13,479 bases of DNA, taken from assembly GCA_021826525.1 (NCBI GenBank), contig JAKAZU010000021.1, positions 1 through 13,479 of the forward strand, given 5' to 3'. The stretch is from Thermoplasmata archaeon. Its GTDB lineage: Archaea > Thermoplasmatota > Thermoplasmata > UBA184. A program made the translations under genes and the position numbers. Numbering within the stretch: the first letter of the stretch is position 1; each line of letters starts with the position of its first letter. Positions 1 to 6,343 of this stretch are shown in pieces. The notes beneath the pieces are model-generated. The model was not told where the DNA came from, did not search any database, and was given only the letters and a program-made list of their open reading frames with translations.

Positions 1-42
1 CGGGGGGGCGAGGTGGGTGGCCGCACGATTGCCCGAGAGCGC

Positions 43-62
43 CCGAGGAATAAACTCCTCGG
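43..62. other. Short perfect hairpin upstream of the TPR gene
   Basis: CCGAGGA and TCCTCGG form a 7-bp stem around the 6-nt loop ATAAAC. Nothing else in positions 1-150 is recognisable as a gene on either strand. The hairpin could be the end of an upstream transcript or chance in a GC-rich intergenic region. It is not a tRNA anticodon arm, because the loop is 6 nt. Confidence 0.25.
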
Positions 63-152
63 CAACGCGGCCGCGGGCCGGTCGGGCGTCGGCCGACGAC
101 CGACGTCGTCCTCGAGCCCGTGCCCGGAGTTCCGCTTCCTGTGGTAGAGAAG

Positions 153-167
153 CTATTTATCGCATAT
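153..167 (+). promoter_or_regulatory. TATA-like box of the TPR gene
   Basis: This AT-rich stretch (TATTTATCGCATATA) stands alone in very GC-rich sequence. Its centre is about 27 bp before the ATG at 187, the archaeal TATA-to-start-site distance. The transcript would begin at or near the ATG, and no Shine-Dalgarno sequence is present. The box supports the ATG at 187 over the TTG at 178. Confidence 0.55.
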
Positions 168-186
168 ACCGCCGTTTTTGCCATCG

Positions 187-2754
187 ATGCCTGGGAGAGT
201 TGTTGTCGCTGAGCCGCCCGGCCCGGGCGGACCAGCACCCGCCCACGCCGCGTTCCAACACGCGCGCTCGCTCGCCGAGCGTGGGGCGTTCCCGGAGGCG
301 ATCGCGGAGTACCAGGAGGGGCTCCGGATCGCTCCGGACGACCGCGGAGGGCTATTGGGTATCGCACGCACCTTCGAGTTGGCGGGCGATCCGGCGGCTT
401 GCGTGCGAGTCTGCGACTCGCTCCTCGCGCAGCGGCCAGAGGATGTCGATGTGTGGCGCACCCGCGCCGCGGCCTATCGGGCCCTGCGCAACCCGCAGGA
501 GCTTCTGTACTCCCTGACGGCCATCGCCCGACTCGACCCGTCCGATCGTGCGGTCCAGATCGAGCGGTCCGAGGTCCAGGAGATCACCGGAGAGACTCGA
601 GCGGCGTACGATACGCTCCATGCGGTGCTGCGCATCGACGGTCCCGACGCCCGCGATCCCACGCTCTACCTGCGACTCGGCGATCTCGCGGCCCGGCTCT
701 CGATGGTGGGGGAGGCGGAAGCGGCCTATAGTCAGGTGATTGAGATCGATCCAGAGCGCACCCGTGAGGTGACGCTCCGTCGGGTCCGTCTCCTGATGGA
801 ATCCGGTCGCCCGGACCTCGCGCTCGAGCGACTGGACGCCGGGAGCGCTCCGGGTACCGCACCCGAACCTGCGGATGATGCGATGCTCCTCCTCCGCGCG
901 GAGATCCTATCGCGGGCCGAACGCCCGGCGGAAGCGCGCGCCATCTACGAGGAGATCCTTCGCAAGGAACCAAGCTCAGCCGTGGCCGTTGCGGGAACCG
1001 CGCACTCCCTCATGGAGGAGGGCAAGCACTCCGAAGCGCGCGAGCTGTTGCGCAGCTCGCTCGGTCGCATCCCCCGGGACGAGCGACTCGTGCTCCTGCT
1101 CGCCGAGGCGGAGAGCGGGCTCGGAAACCGGGACGAAGCCGCTCGCGAGGTCCAGCACGGGCTCGAGCTCCTCCCGAAATCCAGCTCGCTGTGGATCCGT
1201 CTCGGAGAGCTCGACATCTCCCGGGAAGACTGGGGCGGAGCCGCCGCCGCCTTCGCGCACGCGGTCGAGCTCGCCCCGGGAAACGCATCGATCCTGCTGC
1301 GCGCTGGGTTCGTCGCCGAGCGCCGGGGGGACTCCGCCGAGGCACTCTCCTTGTACGATCGGGCCGTCCAGATCGCACCCCACGATGGGAACGCATGGAC
1401 CCGCCGGGGCCTCGCACAGCTCGCCGCTCGACAGCCGGAGCCGGCGCTCGCCAGCTTCGACCGCGCGCTGTTGATCGACCCCGAGTCCGACGCGGCCAAG
1501 GAAGGGAAGAAGGCCGCCGGCCAGAAGCGACGCGACTTCGCCATCGACCGACAGGGCCTCGCGGCCCTGCGCCTCGAAGCCGATCTGCACCGTCCCATCA
1601 CCAAGAACGATCTCTTCGTCTCCCTCCGAGTGCCATTCGAGATGCTCGATTCGGTCCTCGCGGCGATGGGCCGGACGCCGAAGATCGATGTCTATCGCCT
1701 GCCCGCGACGGAGCTCGCCGAGCTCGAGGAGGCATCGGTCCGTCTGATCACTTCGGCCGTCGAGCGATGGCCGGACGGGATCGAACCCGGCTCGCTGAAC
1801 CTGGCGGACATCGCCATGCTCAGCCCGGCGGAGACGTCCCTCGAACAGGTCCAGAGGCTCTTCGCCTATCTCGAGGCTGTGCTCCACCTCGATATTCGTC
1901 CGGAGAATCTCGAGCTTACTCCCGATGTCGAGGAGCTGGCGCGCCAGGCGATGAGCGCCGGCGGCGACGATCGAACCGTCTTTGAACTCGTGCGCGACCT
2001 TCGAATCGGGATCTTCAAGGCGCGTCTCATCCAGACCGTGGAGCGTGCCGGGGGCGCAGCCCACGCGCCTCTGCCCACGCTCACGCTGGGAGGCGAGGCC
2101 GCTCCGGCGTCGTCGGCATTGGCGAGCCCGGCGCCCCCGGTTCTGCTCGCCGAACCACATTTCTTCCCTCACGAAGACGCCACCGGGCTCGTCGCCGCGC
2201 ATCCCTCGGGGGGAGGAGGATACGGGGCCGCCCGCGGCGCGACTTCCGCCGGGCTCACTCCGATATCTCATCGGCGTGGAGCAGCGCCGATCCGGTGCAT
2301 CGGGTGCGGCGGGATCGCCGCCATCGCGCACGTCTGCGGTGCTCCGATCTGCGAGCACTGTCTCAGCAACTTCCGGCAGTGTCCGAAGTGCCGCTACCCC
2401 GTGGACCAATCGAACGCACCGATCGGCGGGACCGACCGATCCCATGCCCACGCCACTCCGGTCCACGCGAGCCCACGGCCCCCGCTGCCGGCGGAGGAAG
2501 GCGAGCCGGTGGCCCCCCGAGCCGCTCCGACACGGCGAGAACGGGCCCCTTCCAAGGGGGTCCGTGCCGATCCCGAACGGGACGACGGCGAGGACGAAGC
2601 CCCCGTGCGCGCCCCGAGGGAACCTCGAGCTCCCCGGGAGGCAGCGGCCCCAGCTCGGCCCGTCGTGGCCCCTCCGTCGATCGCGCCCGCCCCGGAAGCG
2701 GCGGCAGCTCGCCCACCCCGGCGCATGCGCATCGACGAAGAACCGAGGCTCTGA
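187..2754 (+). CDS. TPR-repeat protein with RING-like zinc site and disordered C-terminus
   Basis: The product is about 855 residues. Roughly residues 10-430 are tandem tetratricopeptide repeats, seen as repeated A..Y..AL.I.P-type helix pairs (for example near 60, 270, 340 and 385-420), about ten or more units. Residues ~455-630 form a helical region I do not recognise. A linker follows. Eight potential ligands then occur as C-x2-C-x7-H-x-C-x4-C-x2-C-x6-C-x2-C (C704, C707, H715, C717, C722, C725, C732, C735), the number needed for a two-zinc RING-like or treble-clef cross-brace. The last ~115 residues are rich in Pro, Ala, Arg and Glu and look disordered. There is no signal peptide or membrane segment. 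TPRs bind other proteins, so a cytosolic scaffold role is likely; ubiquitin-ligase activity is not shown. The start at 187 is chosen from the TATA box about 27 bp upstream. Confidence 0.85.
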   Translation: MPGRVVVAEPPGPGGPAPAHAAFQHARSLAERGAFPEAIAEYQEGLRIAPDDRGGLLGIARTFELAGDPAACVRVCDSLLAQRPEDVDVWRTRAAAYRALRNPQELLYSLTAIARLDPSDRAVQIERSEVQEITGETRAAYDTLHAVLRIDGPDARDPTLYLRLGDLAARLSMVGEAEAAYSQVIEIDPERTREVTLRRVRLLMESGRPDLALERLDAGSAPGTAPEPADDAMLLLRAEILSRAERPAEARAIYEEILRKEPSSAVAVAGTAHSLMEEGKHSEARELLRSSLGRIPRDERLVLLLAEAESGLGNRDEAAREVQHGLELLPKSSSLWIRLGELDISREDWGGAAAAFAHAVELAPGNASILLRAGFVAERRGDSAEALSLYDRAVQIAPHDGNAWTRRGLAQLAARQPEPALASFDRALLIDPESDAAKEGKKAAGQKRRDFAIDRQGLAALRLEADLHRPITKNDLFVSLRVPFEMLDSVLAAMGRTPKIDVYRLPATELAELEEASVRLITSAVERWPDGIEPGSLNLADIAMLSPAETSLEQVQRLFAYLEAVLHLDIRPENLELTPDVEELARQAMSAGGDDRTVFELVRDLRIGIFKARLIQTVERAGGAAHAPLPTLTLGGEAAPASSALASPAPPVLLAEPHFFPHEDATGLVAAHPSGGGGYGAARGATSAGLTPISHRRGAAPIRCIGCGGIAAIAHVCGAPICEHCLSNFRQCPKCRYPVDQSNAPIGGTDRSHAHATPVHASPRPPLPAEEGEPVAPRAAPTRRERAPSKGVRADPERDDGEDEAPVRAPREPRAPREAAAPARPVVAPPSIAPAPEAAAARPPRRMRIDEEPRL

Positions 2755-2772
2755 ACCGTTCTCTGAACCGTT
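2749..2772 (+). repeat. Perfect 12-bp tandem duplication over a stop codon
   Basis: CTCTGAACCGTT occurs twice back to back, at 2749-2760 and 2761-2772. The first copy contains the TGA stop of the TPR gene (2752-2754), so the second carries a spare TGA just downstream. It looks like a recent slippage duplication. The rest of the gap to 2881 holds only the next promoter. Confidence 0.7.
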
Positions 2773-2843
2773 ATCACCGGAGAGTGCTCCGGCTCCCAGC
2801 CGATCTCCACTTCCGCGGACGTTCGGATCGGGGGGGTCATCCT

Positions 2844-2851
2844 GATATATC
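2844..2851 (+). promoter_or_regulatory. TATA-like box of the zinc-ribbon/SPFH operon
   Basis: GATATATC is an isolated AT-rich element about 34 bp before the ATG at 2882. It predicts a start site near 2874 and a short leader. GGAG at 2871-2874 could serve as a ribosome binding site if transcription starts slightly earlier. Confidence 0.5.
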
Positions 2852-2881
2852 GCCCTCCCCCATTACACTCGGAGTTCACGA

Positions 2882-3415
2882 ATGGCCTCCGTTTCTACGC
2901 CGGTGTCACGCGTCGCCGCGCCGATCGTCGCCGCGATCCTGTTCGTCGCGGCGGTCGTGCTCATGGTGGGGATCTACCTCCTGCTCCCCCAGAACGGCCA
3001 CTACCTCGGCCTGGTCACGATCGGGATCCTCTCGTTGGTGTTCGCGGCGGTGTCCTACCTCGCGCAGTCCCTCTCCGCGGCGAACCCGGCCCCGCAACGC
3101 ACCCTCGCCTGGGCGTTCTACGCCTTCGGGTTCGCGCTCCTTCTCGTCACGTTCGCGCTTCCGGCCCCAGCGTACAACCCTGGGCTGGCCGGGCAGATCA
3201 CCGGCCTCGTCCTGACGCTCGTCGCGCTCGCCGGGTCGATCGCAGGGATTGCCTGGCGGAGCCGTAGGCTCGCGACCGAACCTCCCCGCGAGGCGGCCCG
3301 GGCCGAGTGGCGCGCCCGGACACCGGTCTCCGCGTTCGATTACGGAACCGCTCACGCGCCGGACGCTCCGGCGACCGCTCCTCCTCCCTCCCCCCCGAGC
3401 TCGCGAGGTCCCTAA
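2882..3415 (+). CDS. Four-helix integral membrane protein of unknown function
   Basis: The 177-residue product has four strongly hydrophobic segments at about residues 13-35, 42-63, 74-95 and 102-123. A hydrophilic tail of ~50 residues follows, rich in Arg then Pro/Ala, and is probably cytosolic. I recognise no enzymatic motif and do not know the family. It is the first gene of a tight operon: its TAA is 4 nt before the ATG of the zinc-ribbon helical protein, and an SPFH protein follows. By analogy with Bacillus ydjGHI, where small membrane proteins anchor the SPFH protein, it could be the membrane partner of that complex. This is inference from position only. Confidence 0.8.
   Translation: MASVSTPVSRVAAPIVAAILFVAAVVLMVGIYLLLPQNGHYLGLVTIGILSLVFAAVSYLAQSLSAANPAPQRTLAWAFYAFGFALLLVTFALPAPAYNPGLAGQITGLVLTLVALAGSIAGIAWRSRRLATEPPREAARAEWRARTPVSAFDYGTAHAPDAPATAPPPSPPSSRGP
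3405..3409 (+). promoter_or_regulatory. Ribosome binding site for the zinc-ribbon helical protein
   Basis: GAGGT lies inside the end of the preceding gene, 10 nt before the ATG at 3420. It favours a start at 3420 (or the GTG at 3417) over any upstream in-frame codon. Confidence 0.5.
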
Positions 3416-3419
3416 CGTG

Positions 3420-4094
3420 ATGCCTCCCCCCGGTCCGACCGGACCCGCCTCGCGGGTCTGCCCCTCCTGCCACGCACCGGTGGGCGCGTCCGACCGGTTC
3501 TGCCCGTCATGCGGGGGCCCCATTCCGGCCCCGCCCGCGGCGGCGGCCGCCGGTTCGGCTCCGGTGGATCTGAGGGAGAAGGTCGATCAGGATCGGGGGA
3601 CCCTCAAACGATTGCAGCTGCTCGTCCCCGGGTTCCGAGCGTACCGCCAGGGCGAGGACATTCGCGCGGCGGACAGCCTCCTACGCCGCCAGGTGGCAGA
3701 CAAGATCAAGAACGCGCGCACGAGCGCGGAGAACGCGCGCGCGGCCCTGACGCAGTCCGGGCAGTTCTCGATCCTGATGGACCTGGCCCCGCTCATTTCC
3801 GACCTACTCACCCTGGAGCCCAAGATCCGGAGCGCGGAACAAGGGTATTCGGGCATCTCGCCGGCGACCCGGGTCGGTAATGCCGATCTCGACCGGCTCT
3901 ACGAGTACGACTACGGCTTCGTCCTGGCGGCGGACCAACTGGACCAGACGCTCGCCCCCCTCCCTGCCCTCGCGGCCGGAGCGAATGCGGCGGACCTGCA
4001 GCGCCTGGTGGCCAGCGCGCGAGGTCAGGTCAGCCAACTTCAGCAGGCATTCCAGGTCCGGCTGAAGGCGGTCCAAGGCGTCCTGGTGCAGTAA
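3420..4094 (+). CDS. Zinc-ribbon helical protein linked to SPFH cassette
   Basis: The 224-residue product starts with a Cys4 zinc ribbon (C14, C17, C28, C31; C-x2-C-x10-C-x2-C). An Ala/Pro linker follows, then about 180 residues of predominantly helical, heptad-like sequence. The segment PGFRAYRQGEDIRAADSLLR recalls a conserved motif I associate with bacterial proteins encoded beside SPFH-domain genes, but I cannot name the family. No signal peptide or membrane helix is present, so it is probably a cytosolic component docked on the membrane complex. It sits 4 nt after the four-helix membrane protein, and its stop codon overlaps the ribosome binding site of the SPFH gene, so translation of the three is likely coupled. 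The upstream in-frame extension overlaps the membrane gene in another frame and was rejected. Confidence 0.8.
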   Translation: MPPPGPTGPASRVCPSCHAPVGASDRFCPSCGGPIPAPPAAAAAGSAPVDLREKVDQDRGTLKRLQLLVPGFRAYRQGEDIRAADSLLRRQVADKIKNARTSAENARAALTQSGQFSILMDLAPLISDLLTLEPKIRSAEQGYSGISPATRVGNADLDRLYEYDYGFVLAADQLDQTLAPLPALAAGANAADLQRLVASARGQVSQLQQAFQVRLKAVQGVLVQ

Positions 4095-4099
4095 GGAGG
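4095..4099 (+). promoter_or_regulatory. Strong Shine-Dalgarno of the SPFH gene
   Basis: GGAGG sits 10 nt before the ATG at 4110 and directly follows the TAA of the preceding gene. It fixes the SPFH start and implies coupled translation. Confidence 0.7.
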
Positions 4100-4109
4100 A
4101 AACGATACG

Positions 4110-5270
4110 ATGGTGACCAATCAACCGATCCCGCCGAAGGGCGGGAGCCTGTTCGGGTCGACGACGATCAACTGGGACGACGCGAACAAAGGTCCCAACG
4201 TGATGTGGCGCGTTCCACGCAACATTCGCCTCAACGACAACATCGTCGTCCGGGAGGACGAGATGGCGGTGTTCTACCGCGACGGAAAGGTCCTCTCCTA
4301 CATCGACCGCCCCGACCGATACGCCCTCACGAGCCTGAACGCACCGGTGGTCGGTGGGCTCGTCAAGGCGCTCTCGGGCGTCCAGCAGGAGGCCGAGGTC
4401 TACTACCTGCAGAAGCGCATCTTCGACGGCAAGTTCGGTAGCTCGGAACCGTACATCTTCCGCGATCCCGACTTCGGCCTCGTCAGCCTGCGTGTGTTCG
4501 GCAGCTTCCGCTGGCGCGTGAGCGGGGCGGACGTCTTCATCAACCAGTTCGTGGGAACGTTCGGGGCTGCGTCGAGCGACGACGTCGAGTCCCGGCTGCG
4601 GGACCAGATGGTCATCCTCGTCTACAACACGCTCGGGAAGCTCAAGGAGCAGGGGGTGCGCGTCACCGACCTTGCCGTCCAGCTGACGACGATCGAACAG
4701 GCGGTGCTCGGAGCCGCGCCGGATCACTTCGGCCCGCTCGGAGTCGAGATGAACCAGCTCCAGGGGCTCTCGATCAACCTGCCCGATGACGTGCAGAAGG
4801 CCGTCAACACGCGATCCCAAATGGGTGTTCTCGGCGTCAACTACATGCAGTACCAGGCCGGCCAGGCGATGACGGAGGCCGCCTCCAACACCTCGGGAAC
4901 GGCGGGTTCGCTCGCCGGCGCCGGCGTCGGTCTCGGCGCCGGTATGGGGATCGGCTACGGCATGTCCGGCACGATGAGCGGGATGTACGGGGGCGGCCCC
5001 TCCTCCCCCTGCCCGAAGTGCGGGGCGCTGGTGCCGCCGGGCACCCGATTCTGCCCGGCATGCGGGGCGGCGATCGGTGCCGCTCCGGCACCCGCCGGCG
5101 GCCCTCCGTGCCCGAAGTGCGGCGCGGCGACCGCCCCCGGCCAGAAGTTCTGTCCGGCCTGCGGCGCGTCGCTCGCCACACCGGCGCCCCGTACCTGCCC
5201 CAAGTGCTCGGCAGTGGTGACCGGTAGCGGGAAGTTCTGCCCCAACTGTGGGGCGGCGCTCGGCTCGTAG
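4110..5270 (+). CDS. SPFH/band-7 protein with three C-terminal zinc ribbons (YdjI-like)
   Basis: The 386-residue product carries an SPFH (stomatin/prohibitin/flotillin/HflKC) domain of the YdjI or virion-core-protein type over about residues 25-240. Recognisable segments are NVMWRVPRNIRLNDNIVVRE near the start and the YYLQKRIFDGKFGS region near residue 95. A Gly/Met-rich hydrophobic linker follows (~270-297). Three tandem Cys4 ribbons begin at residues 301, 334 and 363, all C-x2-C-x10-C-x2-C. SPFH proteins form oligomeric membrane scaffolds. In Bacillus subtilis YdjI, encoded with ydjG, ydjH and the PspA-family ydjF, helps link the phage-shock protein to the membrane. The neighbouring ribbon proteins here fit such a module, but no PspA homologue is in the window. 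Many relatives carry one or two ribbons; three is on the rich side. Confidence 0.85.
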   Translation: MVTNQPIPPKGGSLFGSTTINWDDANKGPNVMWRVPRNIRLNDNIVVREDEMAVFYRDGKVLSYIDRPDRYALTSLNAPVVGGLVKALSGVQQEAEVYYLQKRIFDGKFGSSEPYIFRDPDFGLVSLRVFGSFRWRVSGADVFINQFVGTFGAASSDDVESRLRDQMVILVYNTLGKLKEQGVRVTDLAVQLTTIEQAVLGAAPDHFGPLGVEMNQLQGLSINLPDDVQKAVNTRSQMGVLGVNYMQYQAGQAMTEAASNTSGTAGSLAGAGVGLGAGMGIGYGMSGTMSGMYGGGPSSPCPKCGALVPPGTRFCPACGAAIGAAPAPAGGPPCPKCGAATAPGQKFCPACGASLATPAPRTCPKCSAVVTGSGKFCPNCGAALGS

Positions 5271-5310
5271 GCGACGGTCCGCGGACCGAGGTTCGAACAG
5301 AGGGTAACGA

Positions 5311-6297
5311 ATGTTCTGTGTGAAGTGCGGCCAGCAGCTCCCCGACGACGCGAAGTTCTGTTTCAAGTGCGGGACCCCGACCCCGGGCGGCGCGAGCGCC
5401 ACGGGAGCCTCTACCTCGACCCCCCACGCCGCCCCGAGCGTCGCCCCGGCGGCCGCCGGCGGCGTCCAGGCGTTCAAGTGTCCCTCGTGCGGCGCCCCGC
5501 TCCAGCCGGTCTTCGGGGAGACGGTGATCACCTGCGACTACTGCGGGAGTTCCGTCTCGCTGGGGGGGAGCGGATGGAACGAGATCTCCAAGCACTCGAT
5601 GCTCGTGCCGAAGCTGATCGATCCCGACGCGATGCTCGGGATCGTCCGCGCCTTCATGGACACCGGGTTCTTCAACCGGAAGAAGTTCGAGGAGTCGAAG
5701 GTCGTCGATCACAAGCTGTCGATGATCCCGTACTGGATCCTGCCGGTCTCGGCGAGTACCAACTACCAGTACACGGACGTCGCCGTCGGCGTCGGATCGA
5801 CCGTGGCGACGATGGCGCTGAGCGCGGCGATCGGCGGCGCGGTCAACCGGCAGATGGGAGGGGGGGGCATGTTCATCCCGATCATGGCGGGGCCCACCGT
5901 GAACCCGACGCGGCAGGACACCATCACCGGGGAGTATGAGTACCCCGTCCTCGCCGTCCGCGCGCTCTCGAACTACCAACCCAAGGACTACGCCTTCGCG
6001 CTGACGGAGCGCACGTTCTTCGACCGGAAGAGCGTCCCGAACGGTGCGCCGATCCTGAACGGGGACCTCACGGAAGAGGCCGCGAAGAACGCGGCGAAAG
6101 CCTACGTGACCCAGCTCCAATCCGAGCAGGCCCACAAGCGCCACCGTATGGTGAGCCACTTCCAGTCCGACGTCCAGGTCTCGGAAGGTGAACTCCTCCA
6201 CGCTCCGATCTGGCAGGTCACGATCGAGCACAAGGGCGGCACGGTGGTCTTCCTGGTCGACGCCCACTCCGGCCGCGTGATGAACGCGCCCGGGTAA
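5311..6297 (+). CDS. Double zinc-ribbon protein, YdjG-like
   Basis: The 328-residue product has an N-terminal ribbon (C3, C6, C17, C20) and, after a Ser/Ala linker, a second TFIIB-like ribbon (C57, C60, C75, C78). A domain of ~230 residues follows with no catalytic motif I recognise. It contains a Gly/Ala-rich hydrophobic stretch at ~155-178 that could insert in or lie on the membrane. It ends in a beta-rich segment (HAPIWQVTIEHKGGTVVFLV) reminiscent of PepSY-like folds. The overall plan matches Bacillus YdjG, partner of the SPFH protein YdjI. The ATG is preceded by GAGGGT at 5300-5305, and the gene follows the SPFH gene by 40 nt. It ends convergently with the AAA+ ATPase gene across a hairpin. 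Confidence 0.8.
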   Translation: MFCVKCGQQLPDDAKFCFKCGTPTPGGASATGASTSTPHAAPSVAPAAAGGVQAFKCPSCGAPLQPVFGETVITCDYCGSSVSLGGSGWNEISKHSMLVPKLIDPDAMLGIVRAFMDTGFFNRKKFEESKVVDHKLSMIPYWILPVSASTNYQYTDVAVGVGSTVATMALSAAIGGAVNRQMGGGGMFIPIMAGPTVNPTRQDTITGEYEYPVLAVRALSNYQPKDYAFALTERTFFDRKSVPNGAPILNGDLTEEAAKNAAKAYVTQLQSEQAHKRHRMVSHFQSDVQVSEGELLHAPIWQVTIEHKGGTVVFLVDAHSGRVMNAPG

Positions 6298-6313
6298 CGC
6301 GCCCCGCGCGCGA

Positions 6314-6341
6314 CGGGTCCTCCGGCTCCTCGGAGGGCCCG
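6314..6341. terminator. 11-bp hairpin between convergent genes
   Basis: Positions 6314-6324 pair with 6331-6341 in an 11-bp stem with one T-G wobble and a 6-nt loop. It lies between the stop of the YdjG-like gene (6297) and the stop of the ATPase gene (6344). No oligo-T run flanks it, and archaeal termination normally uses oligo-T. It may instead stabilise mRNA 3' ends or block read-through on both strands. Confidence 0.35.
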
Positions 6342-6343
6342 GG

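Noticed and set aside
976..2466. Long open frame on the minus strand opposite the TPR gene
   Set aside because: In such GC-rich sequence the frames opposite real genes stay open by chance. The translation is Arg/Gly-rich without domains, while the plus-strand frame has clear TPRs and a zinc site.
3249..3419. Longer form of the zinc-ribbon helical protein
   Set aside because: The extension lies out of frame inside the membrane protein gene; GAGGT 10 nt before the ATG at 3420 gives a better start.
3804..5531. 575-codon minus-strand open frame opposite the SPFH gene
   Set aside because: It is a low-complexity Arg/Ala/His-rich shadow of three well-supported plus-strand genes with ribosome binding sites.
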